This document shows, piece by piece, positions 46,682-61,040 of a DNA stretch of 64,000 bases. Numbering within the stretch: position 1 is the stretch's first letter; every line of letters begins with the position of its first letter. Source of the DNA: Amblyornis subalaris (lineage: Eukaryota > Chordata > Aves > Passeriformes > Ptilonorhynchidae); contig JACAXG010000002.1 of the NCBI GenBank assembly GCA_018881555.1, positions 19,729,183-19,793,182 on the forward strand, in the 5' to 3' direction. The translations under genes and the position numbers were made by a program. The notes under the pieces are model-generated. The model worked only from the letters and a program-made list of their open reading frames with translations. It was not told the origin of the DNA and made no database searches.

Positions 46682-49600
46682 AAGAATTATATGTTCTCAA
46701 TCCATTTTAGTTATTACACAACACAAAGAAAAATAATCAGTCTGTGCTCTCTTAACCATAAAAAAATTTATAGCTAGGGAAACTAGAGGCCTGACACATT
46801 TGGCAGTTACAACACAGAGACATTAATTCAAAAGTCATTCAATCTTTCTCCNATTACCACTTTAAAAAGGCAATTTATGTGGGCTTGGACAATATATTCC
46901 AAATACAATAGGAACCTGAGAAATACCACTAACATCTATACTCAGTAGTCTGTTCTTCTTGCTTGCAAATTTATTGTCATTTTTTAAATGGTGCTTCATT
47001 TTTTCTTGACTGAGCTGCTCATCAGCTTCCTCTAGTTCANAAAGTGATGTCAGACAAAATAAGCCCATGTAAGTATCACCATCCAACTCAACAATAGTGC
47101 AGGTCCAGGACAATTTAAATAGAGTCTCTTTGAGCCAAGATACTCCTGAGTTCCCCTCTTCTCTTGTGCAAGCCTCTTCTGCACAGTATTACAGTTTGAA
47201 ATTCATAGATGAGTAAGAGAGACCTGATGTTTGTACATGGAGTCATGTCTACTTGCATATTGCTAGCACCCACAGAAATCCCCTGCAACCCCTCTGAAAT
47301 CTCTCATCTTTCTGGTAGCCCTAGTATTCCTTCACAAATGTCCACTAGAAATAGCTAATTCCATCCCTTGCCACCTTGAGACAGCAGAGAACCCTCTACA
47401 TCCTGAAGAACAGAATTAAGGTGCATTTGAGAAGACATGATGGCTTCATGCAATAACAATCTATGTTCTATATTCTATAACTATCTATATTCTACAATAC
47501 AAGCAATGGTATAATTCTCCCCCAAACTGTGTAGTCGTGTGCTTTCACCAGGATGTCCAAGGAAAGCTGTCTAGGAGCTAAAAGCCACAGCTTCTACTAA
47601 GATGAGGTAAAAAAAAAATGAGGTAAAAATGACTGTGGGTTCTGGGATGTTCTTAGTAGTAAACCTGGGAGCTGCTGAACTCTGGAGAAGGGCCTAAGAT
47701 TGCCTTCTGCAAGTTTTCCAAAAATGCTGCTGCAGTTCAAGGTTTTGAGAAATTGCTTTTAAATTTTGCAAGATGTATTCCTCACAGGAAAAAAGTAAGA
47801 ATTAGATTCAGCATGCTGCAGGCTATGTAAGAGCCCTTTATTACTTCTTCAGCATGGATATCCAGACAGGGAACATATATTGTGCTAGATTTTATGGATA
47901 TAAATATAGTGTGTATTTAGAGATAGAGATAATGCAGTTCCTTTTGTAGAAAGTAACTCACATATCATTGCTAGTTTATAATTATAGGATGTCCATATGT
48001 GCATTTTTAGCTGCTTTAGGAAAGCAGTCTAAATGCTTCTGGAATTATATCTTTCCCAAGGGCATTTCTTTCACTCTGATCCTATGGTGAGAACTGAAGC
48101 AAATTTTTATCTGTCATATTTAAACAATGATCGAAATAGTGTGAAGGTCATTAGCATGAATTCGCAAAGTAAGTCATTTAACTGCAAGTCTCCTATGTAA
48201 AATAATCTTTGATCTTTCAAAAAGCATAATATTGCTGCAGTTGTGCATGAGAATCCATTTTGTGCATTTTTGAAAATAATGCAAATTGATGGCTGAGGAA
48301 ACTTGAAGACAATGAAGAATCCACAACTAAACTACTAAGAAAACTGTCACAAGGAGCATGTATAGAAACATTTTCTAGATGTCTGGATACACACGCTCTT
48401 TTGCACCACCGGAAGAACAACAGTAAGTACATAGATGATATCCTTATTCAAAATGTACAAAGGACAAGGAAAGTTAGAGAACAAGATCAAAAATTGAACC
48501 TACAAAGTTATTTAGATCTCTAATCTTGGACTCTCAGCCTGTTCTCATTGGCTTTAGATAGACAGACAACTTGTGAATCTGAATTTGGGTTTTTTGCTCA
48601 CAGTCTCTGTAAAATAATGTGAGATAATGGTTTCATACTTATTCTTGGTGTGATGAATGACCACATCACTGTAATTTTTTAATTCTTTTATGATTCTAGC
48701 NTATCTTATGGAAGCTTAATTCTCCCAACATTTCCCAAAATGCATCTGAGCAAATCTTCTTTGTCCTTGGAATATCGGTGGCTCAGGGATTTGTTTCATT
48801 TTAGCCGATGAAGTAGACACCAAAACTGTGCCTTTTCAACACCATATAACTGTGACTGTGTAATGCCTGTCAGTCAGAGCCAGAGCCAGAGCCAGAACCG
48901 TGTGTGATGGTCTACAGGCTGGCATAACTCCGTTCCCACCAGGGAAGCATCTCTCCGGTCTGCTGTGTTTCTCCCTCTGTCATCTCCAGGGCAATTGTAG
49001 CTCAGACATGCTTGTTTAACAGCAGATGGAAACAAAGGTGAAGAGGAGGGTAAACAGTCAAAAGAAGTTAAAAATATTTTAATCTGACACGGCAGGATTG
49101 TGCTGCTAAGATTAAGAGACAACACAATCCGAATAGCAGAACCTGAGCAGCATCAGTTCTGCCTGAAGGGGAATTCACTCCATCTCCTTTCCAGACACAT
49201 ATAATGCATGTCTGGTGATATTTTAATTTGAATTTGTCGTTTCCTCTGCTTTGTACTTCATTGACAGAGCAAGCAATAATTATGAGTATTGTGCCNTGTA
49301 ATCAACCATGTCAACTCTTTAATAGCTTAACATTTGTTAGACGCATCAACATCATGTAGGATGTTCTCTGGGATGTAATGAGGAATTCAAAATTTGTGTG
49401 CCAAGGGCTTGGGCAACTCTGTAAGATTTGATTATGCCCTGATATTGTGACTTATGATCACTATATTACTACTTTACCTATACCAATTAGTAATACTAAC
49501 AAGTCAGACACAATTTTATGCTGCCATTTCTGTGGCAACCTTTAGCTGACGAAAGTGCAACATGTGTACACATGTGCTACCTCCTACCTACATCTCAAAC

Positions 49601-50836
49601 AGAAAGAGCTGCTTCAGTGGACCAAGATGTAGGTACCATCTGTGAAATAACCGTGTTTATTTCAGTGAAGCAGATTTAGTTAGAGCAGTTTATTTAAAAA
49701 CTGTTCTTTTGACTACATGATGCCTAACTTTTTGAAAAGCTTCTCCAATATTTGTGCGAGTACCAGGAGCAGGTTACAAAATCAATGGCTATGTTTTCAA
49801 ATCTAGTGGACAGACTGACAAGTTTGTGAAACACATAGTCCAGAAGCAAAATAGATTTTATCTGTGAGCCAAATGACCACTTGAAGCTTTTCTCTAGCAT
49901 TTTTTAAGTCCTGTGTTCTCATAAACTGTTCCGTGTTATGCAAAGGGAGTCTTAGCCCTTGCTCTCCCACAATAAGATGTCCACACAGGATGTTGCTGGG
50001 CTTGTTACAGCAGATGAGTAGAGAGCTGAATCTGGAATTTTGTATGGTAGGAGGATTTAGATGCTTACAAGCCTTGTAAGGCCTGTGCTGAGTCCTTTGA
50101 ATTAAACTGTAGACATTACTGTCACAAGGCTGTCACATACAAACACAGGATCTAACTCCAAATGTCAGCTCCTGATGTTGATTTTTCAGACTTCACCCAT
50201 TGACCATATTTATTCTCCACTGGCCCTGCATCTACTCAGTCACAGCAACAAACCCAGTGCTGCCTGGAAAAGGGTTGAATAAGAAGAGTGAGTTTTGCTG
50301 TTGTCATTAGTTATCTTCACAGGAGACAAAATACAGCTTTTGTTCTCCTTTTCAGATTATGTGGATTTAACAGTTGCCATAATAGCTAATAAGCCTTTAA
50401 CAATGTGCCTATAGCATCAGATTTTTTGGCACTCGTATTACACAGGCATGCTCTCTCTTGGTGGTTTGATGGGCCAGAGGCAGCATGTCCCCGCTTTGCT
50501 TTACCCCTGCAACCTTTGTCAGCTGGCTAACGCAGCAGTGCCTTCATGGTGTCTCAACCTGCCATCATGCACTGCTCCCCATCCTCTCCTTTGCTTCTCT
50601 GTGCTCTTGTAGCAACATTAATCTGGTTTTCCTGCCATTAATTTGGATTTAGTTTTACATAAATTGCATAAATGTTAAAAATTAAAGCACACGTTTAAGT
50701 CTAATGGGATGACTAAACCCAGAAAGTGTTTGCTATGAGGTGCAAAAATTCTTCTGTTCCCTTCTTCACAATTTCATTATTTTAATGTCTGTGTTCCTAG
50801 TGAAGAATGTATATATAGAGATGCAGGACTTCAAAT
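46682..50836. other. Unique sequence, no gene seen
   Basis: A GCCAGA hexamer repeats about four times at 48875-48897. A perfect 16-base palindrome ACATGTGTACACATGT sits at 49560-49575. Stretches at 49200-49380 and 50350-50450 are AT-rich with homeodomain-like ATTA/TAAT words and look like conserved non-coding DNA, an impression that cannot be tested here. Confidence 0.45.
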
Positions 50837-51321
50837 ATGGCAGTGCTTGGCCTCAAGTTCTGGTTTGTGATTTTTTTTTCAATGGATAAATCTTTCAATG
50901 GACAAATCTTTCAATGGACAATCTTTCTTGGCTTTCAATGGAAAAATCTTACGAAATTTTACAAAAAAGCAAAATATACCAGATGTAACATGAAGCCATC
51001 TGTGCAACCAGTGAAACAACTGTGCAACCAGTGGAAGACACAGAGATGTTATCCAATCCAAAACATGTCATTGTTTCTGACTACTACTATGACTCGACGA
51101 ACAAACCCTGTTTTTCCATGGAGAAAGTTAATTTGGGGTACAACTACATTGATGTGGCTACAGTACTTCAGGAACCGACGAGAACTCTTGGGATGTTTTG
51201 TAGGGTTGGATTTGGGAGTTTTTATTTCCATCCATTGTGCAGGATTTTACAGTGCACAGATAACGGAACAATTCCAAAGGGAGCCAAAANGTTGACAGAC
51301 AAATACTGTGATAATTTTTAA
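50837..51321 (+). other. Overlapping open frames, no recognised product
   Basis: One plus frame is open for 152 codons (from 50837 into the N at 51290, then unresolved). A second is open for 99 codons (51022-51321, ending in TAA). The minus strand is also open for 60-66 codons across the same part. The second frame, with LNPKHVIVSDYYYD-like and VNLGYNYIDVATVLQEPTRT text, has the more protein-like composition, but I recognise no family. The first frame begins in a tandem repeat, which weakens it. It could be a decayed transposon or retrocopy, or chance. Confidence 0.2.
50880..50950. repeat. 16-bp tandem repeat, about four copies
   Basis: CAATGGATAAATCTTT, CAATGGACAAATCTTT, CAATGGACAATCTTT and, after nine bases, CAATGGAAAAATCTT. 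Two near-identical CTGTGCAACCAGTG words follow at 51000-51033, so the region has duplicated itself at two scales. Confidence 0.9.
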
Positions 51322-54300
51322 GCAGCCGTGTGATGCAGTGCCATACTTCATCAGGCACACATCACCAAGCTTAGCTAGGGGAAATCGATACAACCTTACT
51401 GATGGAAGCTATACGGCTCTGCAGTTCTAGCAAGTTTGTCATTATTTTTCGTTTACTGCTTTGTTGATAATTTTTCTGTTCATGAGGAGCAGGTGCTGGG
51501 AGGCAGTTAAGTAGGGGAAAGAAAGTATATCTCATCTTCTTATCTCTTAGCAGTTAGAGGTTTGATCTGAGGCAGTGACTTCAGCTTCTTCAGTAGTCAG
51601 ATTGGCAACCTCCAAAGAGCTTTTGATGACACCTGCAGCAGCCCTCTGTTTTAGGTGAGGTGTGGCATCCTCTGATGGCATCTGCTCTCCACTGGTTGCA
51701 AAAAAACCCTAGGAAAGTAACTTCAATCTGAATGTCTCCCTTTAAAACAACATAAATTAGGCAGGAGCAAGAGAACCCAGGGTGTTCTCCAGCTCTGGCT
51801 GCACAGGCACAGAGCTCCAGTTGCTCCTGCTAGGAGCACTGGGCTATGGACCCAAACTCAACTCCCTGTCTGAGGGCTCTGGCTTAGACACAACCTGCTG
51901 GCTTGCTGATTATAATACAGGTGCAGCAGTGGGTTCACAGCCACACACCACCCTCCCCAGATAAAGCTGCAGCAATTGTTTGTGTTAATAGGGTTTTAAA
52001 TTGCATTAGGAGGCACAAAAGGTGTCTGAGAACTGGAGACAGAGAGATGAAAGAATAATGCAAATATGGTGCTGTAATGATTGAATTTTACTTCTTCTCT
52101 CAGTGATCTTAACTCTTTGGATGAAACAACAAAGAATAGGAGCAATCCTATATATTATACTTCAGTCTGCATGGGCTTTGTGAAGCTCTCACTTTAAGAT
52201 ATGCCCCTAAAGATGTTTTTGATTTATGTTACGGAGATCTGTAGAGGATGCCTTTCTCATTTTGATCATGATGGTTCAATCAGATTTAGCTGCTACACAG
52301 CGGATGTTTGTAGTGTTTGTATTTCCCTGCACTGGCACATCTAACTTAAACAAAAGTAACTCCACGTGGTGCAAGAGTATTTCTAAAGGGAGACTGTAAT
52401 GGAGAGAAAAGTATTTTTGCATTTTCCACAGAGTAAGGTGTTTGTACTGGAGACATCTAGAAATGTGTCTCAGTGTAGATCCGATTTATAGGATCAGAAA
52501 GAGATATGGCCTACTGATTAATGGGAAGATGAGACACTAGTTCAATTTTTAAAGAATAAATGTTCAGAGATTTTTAGATTGCATTACTTTTATATCCTAC
52601 AATAAAAAGCTTGCCAGATGCTTTGGTGTGGTGTGTTTTGGCTGTGATGTTATCTCATCTCATGTCTTGAAGCTGAAGTCATTTATTTAGACACTGGGAA
52701 TTAGCATCAAGCTAATCTTGTTTCCTTAATCCACTGCCCACTGATGCAGCCATATTATATGAATCTAAAAGCTCTGCAGGTAATGTATATCCAGGACACA
52801 TTAGTGATGCTGATCAAATTGATGTGAACTATAATTCTACATGTCAAACAGCACTCAACAAATAAGCATTTGCAATAAATATGTCAATTTCCATAATTCT
52901 CTAATTTTAAAGAGTCATTTAAACATGCATCCCTGGACAGCACTTTCATAAAACACAGTTTTATCAAGTACGCTTGTTTGTGCTTGGAGTGTGATTTTTC
53001 ATATTTTCCAGAAGAGTTTTTTCTTTTATTCTTAAACAGAAGTGACAGGGGTATAGATAAAGTAAAAAAACATCATTAAGGACTAATGGTAAAAGCCATA
53101 TGATATTTTGTGTCTCTGTTTTTCTCTGTATCCAAGTTTCTATTTTCCATCCATTATCTGATAAAATCTTTCTGTTGCTTTCCACAGAATAATAAAACAA
53201 AATTTTGGAAAAAGCCTGATTTAAGGCTTTTCAGGCAGTTAGCCTTGTCCCTATGTATTATGCTGACAAACACAATGTGACAACTTTGCTTAAATTAAAT
53301 TCTTCACTGTGATATTAAAACATGAATCAATCAAAACTGAAGTGATGGGTTTTTTTATTATGCTGGTTGTAGTCAGAAAAAAAGAAAAGAAAAGAAAAGG
53401 CCCTATGTGAAAGAGAAAGGAATTTGTTCCACAATGACAGGATGAAAAGCAGGTTTGAAAGCTGAACCTGTGGTAACGTAGAGCTTCCCTGAGTTTTTTT
53501 GCATTTATCCAAGGACATGCAGAATAGTGACTGCTGAGTGTCTGAGCATTGTGTATGACTGCAGGTGTCACAGGCCTCACTCTTTCTTTCTGTGTTGTCA
53601 TTCTTATAGCCAGCAGGAGAATTGCACTACATGTGTAGCTGCAGTAAAAGTCAATTTCTGCCCAAACTCTGTCACTCTTGTTTGACTGGTGGATGGAAAG
53701 GGGGAAGAGGGCAGTTGTCTGCATGGAATTTTCATGGGAGGAAGGAGGAGTGAGGTGGTTCCAGGCACAATTCTTATGAAGTTTTGGGAAGCCTGACCCA
53801 AACCAGGCTTTGTAAAATTGTGGTACAGTGGTTCACTTTATGAAAAAAAAACAATCAACAAACAACACAGTTTCTATTCAAACACAGTATTTTTCAACAT
53901 AGTGAAAAAAACCCCAATCCTTCCAAGACAATGGCTGTACTGGTTTTTATGGAAAAAGTTAACCCATGTACACAGCGTGTCACTGTTAAGTCAACTGAAT
54001 TTAAATTCATCTTAATTTTTCGAAGGACTGACTAGCTTCATTCTGCTTGCCAGTTTCTGCTAGGATTTCTGAGAGCTCTTTTAAAGGCACCTATACAATG
54101 CTGGAGTCAGGGTGTTGTACTGGGTGACATGGAGAATGTGGGATAATTTGCTTTGCTGAGTTGGATGTGTCCTGCTTGTTTTGTGTTGTCTCTGATCACT
54201 TCTGGGGATTTCTCTCGCCATATTTGTCCGGCGTGCCCTTGAGCTCCTGTAAACTTTGAACATCCTTTGACAGAATGATTCTTTGTTCTCCTGTTTCTTG

Positions 54301-57300
54301 GTTACTGTTTTCACCAATCCTATTAACATGGTCTGATGTTCCCTAGTTCTTGAATTGGTTATGCTTGCTTTATTTTTGGTGTCATATGTTCAAAACAGAG
54401 ATTACATTCCAGAGAGCTCCACACTGGCAGCAAGCCTTGCTTCGGTGAGCTCATGTTTGTCCCCACCCCTGGGTGTGTGTGGGGTGGGCGAAGAGGGCAG
54501 GGAGAGGGCGGGGGTGTTGCAGACCTTCACACTGATGTGGAGTGTGTGTCCCTGGTCACACAGTGACACAGCCCTCTTGTCTCCCTCGGCAGCGCTCAGC
54601 CCTACAAACAAGTCTTCAGGCATTCCATTTGGAAAATCCAGAGAGATCATCATCTTTGCTTTTGGAGTTGATGCAACAAAAATTTAGGGGTGTTATTTGA
54701 GTGTGGAAAACAATGCCTGGGTTGACTGCCAAGTTGACAAAAAGTAACATACAGCAATTTTCAAGCTTTTTTCCATTTCCCTTTTCTAAGATATTTTGTT
54801 TTAACTTGCCAATCTTTCTCATACATTTGCCTGCTGATCTTGCCTGTTGCTTTAGCTTTTGACTCCTTTTGCCTTGGCTGTTCTCCTCCAGGGGAACCAA
54901 TCACTCATAAAGCTCATTGTCTTCCCCATTTTCCTGCATAATTTCCTTTTGTTTCTTCATTTCCAATAAGGGATTACGATTTACCATTGAAGTAGTGACT
55001 ACTTGATGCGGAAGTCCACCTATAAATTAGATCCGAGAGTACTTCTGTTGCTGAAGATATTGACTTCAGAGGATGGTCTCTGGAAGGATAACAGGGTAAT
55101 ACCCGTATCCTTTTTATCATGTGCAGCCTTTTAAAGGACCTGCTCCGTTAATAACTTTCGTGTCACTCAGTGCTACTAAAATGTAAAGCTCCTGTAGGAA
55201 AAACAACTGCAATGGTCAGAGCCTACACGAGGTGGCAGTACTGGTATCACATTGGTTTTCTTTTTGGGGGGCTTGCTGNTTTCCAGCAAATCTCCCTGTA
55301 AATGAACTGATTCATGTCAGAAGTGGGCAAGCTTGCAAACAAGTCCATCTGGTAAACAGCTTACTACATTTCTATATAAATAAAGAAGATCATCCAACTC
55401 TCTCAGGGTCACTCCGCCCCTCAGATCATGAGAAAGTCTGTTTTCAATGCAGAAAAATTCAGATCTGTGCAATGCTCCAAATGCATAACTGAGCACATCC
55501 TGCCTAGCTAGACGATGATAGGCAACTGCAGTGCCTGATGGCTCGGGGCAGAGTGATTCAAGCCTTGTAGAAAGCCGAGCACGGCTTTGATGGGCAATCT
55601 TTTCAGCTTCATGGACATGAGGGTAAAACGTACTTCTGTTAGACTGAATCCCAGAGAATAGAGCCTTAGGACAGGAATTAACTGGGTTTTAAGCCATCTA
55701 CCACCAGAAGAAAAAGTATTTTCTATTTTCACAAAATGCTTTAATTTTGTGGATAAAAATCTCTACATCAGAATCAGATAATATTATTGCAATCAATAAA
55801 GTCAATGGACAAAAATTAAACAGATGTTCTGGTGCATTTTCTTCCCTTTCCTTCTGTTTTCTGAGATTCTTATGCCAAATTGTTTTTTTCAGGTGAGATT
55901 TTGTTATTGTACTTTTTAAACATATGAATGAACTGACAATGTGGCTCATCTTCAGGGAGACTGAGGCCTGTGTTCCACTTAAAAATATCCTAAGTGTGTC
56001 GCAACAAGCAACGAGAAATCCCCTGCATTTTCTATCCTTGTTTTACTTTCTCTGGAAAAAAATTAGAAATCTGAATACCAAGGCAGATCACCCAAAGACC
56101 TTTTTTCCTATGCCTGTGACTGTGCTGCCAGGATATGGTTTGGAAGACAGGAGCAGGTCTGGGCATATGAGAGTGGAAAGAGGTGAAAGGGGAAAGTGTC
56201 ACCTGGCAGGGAGACGTGAGGTGGCTCATCCTTAGCAGCTCTGAAAATCAGTGACCCCCAGCCCTGTGAGCCCCAGCTTCAAAGCACAGTGGGTCAGGGA
56301 TCATGTTTCCACCCTACTGATGCAGAGGGAAGCTGCAGGATTGTGCTGTGTGTGAGGCACGGACCTGCCTGCAGGGCATGTGGAATGGAACTCAGCCATC
56401 TGAGTTTTACAAACATACCCTGCCACTGAGCCTATCTCCTCCACTTGGTTTCCTTGAACCGCCCTACTCCTGCTCCACCCTCTCTCTTCTTCCCTGGGTA
56501 TTCCAGGCTGGAGAAGCACACTGCTATGTAGGACAGATGATGCTCATGGACTCTTCAACTCAGGTCGTTGTCGACAGACTCTTGGCTACCCTGAGAATTA
56601 ACAACAGGAAAGTCCAGCAGCTGGTAACTCACCAAAACCCCTTCCCAGGGCTGAGTTTCTGCAGCTGCAAACTAAGTCAGCCAGCAGGAGTATGGTTCCC
56701 AGAGGAGATGCTTGGGAACAGACTATAAGGAAGGACGTGCAGATGGGCCAGGGACACTGCTGAGGCTCTGTGATTTGAGGATATGGTGCATTCCCTGGGA
56801 TGCCTGTGCTTCCCACCTCTTGAATGGGCTCCACAGTTTTGTGCTGCTTTTCCTATCTCCAGAGCAGCTTTAGGGCAGAGGCATGCATATATAAAGAGAG
56901 TGAAGAGAAAAAGCCCCATGCCTTTGGAGCTATTTGGTGTCTGAACTTCCACTGAAGTCAGTGAGATATGATCATTTACACCCCTTTCGTGGTTTGGGCA
57001 TGAGAATCTTTACACTGAAGAATTATTATATTACTAGAGGTAGAATCCAAACTTAGAAAAAATAGCTTTCATAACTGTTTTTGAAAGATTGAAAGAAAAA
57101 ATAATAATTTAAAAATAATTAGGTGTGATCTTTATATTTTAAGGCTTCTCAGTGGGTGCAGAGAAAATAAATGAAGCAGTGTAAGAGCAGAAGATTGATG
57201 TTCTGCAACTCATCAGAGGAGAGATCAGCACGAGGCTTGGCAAGGGCAGGTATCCATGCCTTCACCTCAAGAGCTGCCACCATACTGCAGAAGTTCTTAC

Positions 57301-57849
57301 AAGCCCTGTCAGCCTAAAAGGCAAGGACCAAACAAATAGTGAGACCCTCTCCTGTCCCTTTTCTATATTTTCTTTCTAAAACAAAGCCCTTTTCTTGAGC
57401 ATGGTAACCTAACTGGTTTAAAGTCTGTGCTCTGAATGATGAGCTGAATTCACTAGATCACAAGGCCATCCTTTGTTTTAAAGAAAAAATGACCAGATAG
57501 CTGGACTGGCAGGCAGGGAGCAGACACTATTTTCATACATGAAGTGTTTTTCCAGGATCTATGAGTACCAGCATATGTTGCCTTAGATAGTTTGCAGTCC
57601 CAAAGCCCTTTGTTAACATGGGGTGCAAACAGTCCTTGTCTGCAGCACTTGGCACTGAGGCTCTGGCTGAGTGGTAAAACAAGATTATGTCACCCTCCCT
57701 CACATCTGCTGCTCTTCTTGGAGAATATCTAAATTCAGCACTATACATTTGAAAAATTGTGGTTTTCTGAGGAACTGTGCACTTAGAAAAAATTCTGGAA
57801 GAACTGATTAAATGGCTTACAATCACTTTCCCCTTGTGCTTTGGTGGTC
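51322..57849. other. Long unique stretch, no gene seen
   Basis: About 6.5 kb without a supported exon. An AAAAG-type run lies at 53376-53399. AAAAGCCT/AGGCTTTT forms an 8-bp hairpin at 53211-53232. A GT/GGGCG-rich patch lies at 54460-54510. A palindromic CACTGAAGTCAGTG (56950-56963) followed by CATTTACACCCC resembles the arm of an old MITE-like repeat. Minus frames of 144 codons (53290-53724) and 94 codons (54616-54900) are not recognisable. Confidence 0.45.
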
Positions 57850-58118
57850 ACTTGCAAAGGGGAATGATTTCAAATTAAAAGTGAATAGATATAGTTTAGA
57901 TATTAGGAAAAAAATTCTTTGCTGTGACAGTGGTGAGGCACTGGAACAGGTTTCCCAGAGAAGCTGTGGATGCCCCATCCCTGGAAGTGTTCAAGGCCAG
58001 CTTGGATGGGGCTCTGAGCAACCTGGTATAGCAGAAGGTGTCCCTGTCCATGGCAGGGGGCTTGGAAATAGATGATATTCAAGGTCCCCTCACAGCCCAA
58101 ACCATTCTATGATTCTCT
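57850..58118 (+). mobile_element. CR1 LINE 3' fragment
   Basis: Begins near CTTGCAAAGGGGAATGATTT and runs through TTTAGATATTAGGAAAAAAA, GGCACTGGAACAGG, AGAAGCTGTGGATGCCCC, GTTCAAGGCCAGCTTGGAT, GAGCAACCTGGTATAGCAG and CATGGCAGGGGGCTTGG, to the tail ATTCTATGATTCTCTTA. Only the 3' UTR part is present. Well preserved and therefore among the younger copies here. Confidence 0.92.
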
Positions 58119-60334
58119 TATCCTCTTATCCAAGCAAAGAAGGGCAATAAATTGTTTGTTTTGGTTTTTAATTTATATAACAATTACAAAAAACCTGAAA
58201 TAGCAGCCAAGAAGGGGATAATGCATTATTCATGCATTTATTTAATCTTTACTTTGTTGCTCAGCCGTTGAGGTGATCCAGTATTTCAAGCAAGCTATCT
58301 CTTTCCAGTCTGCTTTTACAGGGGAAAATTTCCTTGTGTTTGCAGTTACCAGAATACAAAGGAATTCTGCCTGCAGCGAAAAGAGTGGCTGGGAAACAAG
58401 AACTACTAATCTGTTATCGTTCCCTCTGAAAGACCTCTCCACCATTAGAGCAGGCCATTTAGATACCTTGTGTGGGTAGATACTCTCCTCACACAGATTA
58501 TCTCATCCCTAGTTCCCATCTCTGTGATGCCGAACTACAGAGCTGACAGTAAATTAAAACATCCTGCTCTGCTAAATTAATGGCCCANGTAGGACTGCAT
58601 GTGATGCTGATCCACAGGTACCATCGAGATCATGACTCCTCTCCTGGTTGAAAATTTGGGCAGGCTTCCAGGTGTGACTCTGCTGCTGATGTTAGCCTTG
58701 CAAAGCTGTCAACAGGCACACAGGGTTTCTCCTCACTATGTTACCTTGCAAAATATAGTATGTTAGAGCTCCTTTGGTTTTCCTTGAAAAGCTATTAATT
58801 CTTAATTGTGGCTATGTCCTTAAAAATACACTTTGAAAGGATTAGCAGACACAAGTCAGAATCAACAGGAGAATCAAGAAACCACTTTCTTCTTAGGGCA
58901 GTGCAAAAGGAAATATGTAACAGGCAAATTTGAGCCTGTGACAATGTTTGACAAAGTCTACTAGCAAGTGCAAAATCTACGTTACTGAATCACAAAATCA
59001 GATTCATCTTAGTCACGTGGAAACTATGGAATTTTTGAAGTTTTCTTTTTGGATAAAGCAGTGATGGTATGTCTTTTTATATGAAAGTAGGAAAATGACT
59101 GTGCACAGAAAGGAAATTTCTCATTCCCTGAGCCTGACAGTTCAGCCTATTGCAGAGATACAACAGTGAGATAGTGGCAATGTNAATTCCTGCCTCGCAA
59201 TAGAGGTGTGTTACTCAGCCCCTGTGGTCAGTCCAGCCTCTGGTGCATTGGGGATTGCTTCCTCCTGGAACAGCTGCCAAAGCAGGCCCTGCGTTTCCAG
59301 GTTATGTAGGGACAGCACATCTCTGATCTCTATTAAAGCATTAACCACACCAAATGCTAAGTGGTGAGTTTGATAAATAGTTTGTACAGACCAATTTCAG
59401 CTGAATTTTCCTTGTATTTTAAGAAAGCTTTCTGAGGTTGAGAAAGAATTTGAATACAATAAAATATTCAGTACAAAAATGTCAACAACTTTATAGATGG
59501 CCATAAACAAAGCGTTGGGGAAACACTTCATTTTCTTTCAGAAATGAAAATGGTTCTTTTCTCTGAGGCATAGTAGAAGTACTCAGATATGAAGGAACTA
59601 GTAATCCAGAATAGGGCAATAGCGGGATAAATTTAGCTGTGACAAGATGATTGCCTTTTGCCTGCATGTTGCAGTAGGTAAATATAAATCAGTCAAGGTA
59701 TGCAACTGGTCGATCACTGAAAAACATGTAAAATACCTAAAATTGTTTTTCCACTTACAGCTGTAGCAGGCAGTTTTTTCAGAGCTGAAGTGGTCTCCAC
59801 TCTGACACTGTGATTTCAGTGTCATGAGCTGGACGAACAGCTACAACTTTTCCCAAGTTAAATTTATGAGATAATTCATACATTTGCATTAACAGCTGGG
59901 ATTCTGTTCGAGGTCAAGATTGCTAAACATTGGTGTTTTCATATAGGTGTCAATATGTCTGCCCCCAGCCTAAACTTCCTTTCCAGTCAATGGCAATTTA
60001 GTCAGGACAGTCAATGGAGTTTTGAGAGCTCTTCAAAGGGAAGGGCAACAAATGGCGCTTGCTCTGAGGTCAGCTGAGCAGCTTTGGAGAATCCATTGAC
60101 TGGCAACTGGTTTTAGTTGTCTAAACCCATGCATGTAATACAATTTGGAACTCCTCAAAATAATCATCCACGACCTCCAGAAGGATCAATTCACAAAGCT
60201 GTGCATATCCCAGAGATCCTGTGTGACATCTGCCAGACCGGTGTGGCTCCCTTGGATAGCAGAGGATATCTCAGGTTATTGTGGACAGCTGTGTTCAGGC
60301 ACCTGTCCTAACTCCAGTGCCACAACAGGAACTT
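58119..60334. other. Unique sequence, no gene seen
   Basis: No repeats or exons recognised beyond short chance frames (60-75 codons). Confidence 0.5.
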
Positions 60335-60590
60335 AGAAATGTACCTCACTATATGCATAACTACACACATCCCTTCACACACGAGCATCCATACATGCAA
60401 CATAGAGTATAGATGTGTACATAGCTATGTGTAGGTGCAATTGCAGAGATGGATACAGGTGAGGGTGTATGTATCTACATAGGCTTTTCTCTGTATGCTT
60501 TGCAGACATGTAATTTGGTCATGTACATGTATGCAAACCTTTAGGTACTTATATGTGTACCCATACAGGGTTATATGTGTTCTTACGCTG
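60335..60590. repeat. TATG/CATA-rich low-complexity stretch
   Basis: An irregular series of CATACATG, GTGTACATA, TATGTGT and GTATGTATC words, alternating purine and pyrimidine, without a fixed period. Probably a decayed (TATG)n or (CA)n array. Confidence 0.6.
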
Positions 60591-61040
60591 GTTTACCTCT
60601 GCACACACTGATTATATTTTGCTTCTTGGTCCAGAGCTGAAGCTGAACTAAAAAGCTATTTTCTTTTGCTTTCAGAAAGCATGATGTCCCAAATGAAACC
60701 AATGGTACCCTGAAAAAATCCCATCTAAAACCCCCTTTCCTCACTAGGTAGCAGTGGGGCTGCCTAAAAAGCTACAGGTTGTGGCCTAACTGTAAAAAGA
60801 TTTTGAGATAAACTACTTTGAGGCCACTACTGAAGCTGTGGTATTGGATTGTATCAATTCACATTTTCAAAATTGGCAGCCCAGCTCTCTGCTGCTCAAT
60901 GCCTTGTAGATCCATCAGGCTTCTTTCCCTGCTCTCCACATTAGCATGCTGGATATGTATGCAGCCTGAGTGGGCAGACCAGTGGGACTGTATCTGTCAC
61001 TTTACAATATCAGTTCATTTCTGCTGCTATGAAAGAAAGA
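60591..61040. other. Unique sequence, no gene seen
   Basis: Nothing recognised. The 202-codon plus frame that starts at 60818 is only long because it runs through the microsatellite and the N gap. Confidence 0.55.

Noticed and set aside
53290..53724. 144-codon minus-strand frame
   Set aside because: Runs through an AAAAG low-complexity stretch (read as Phe/Leu-rich) and has no family resemblance.
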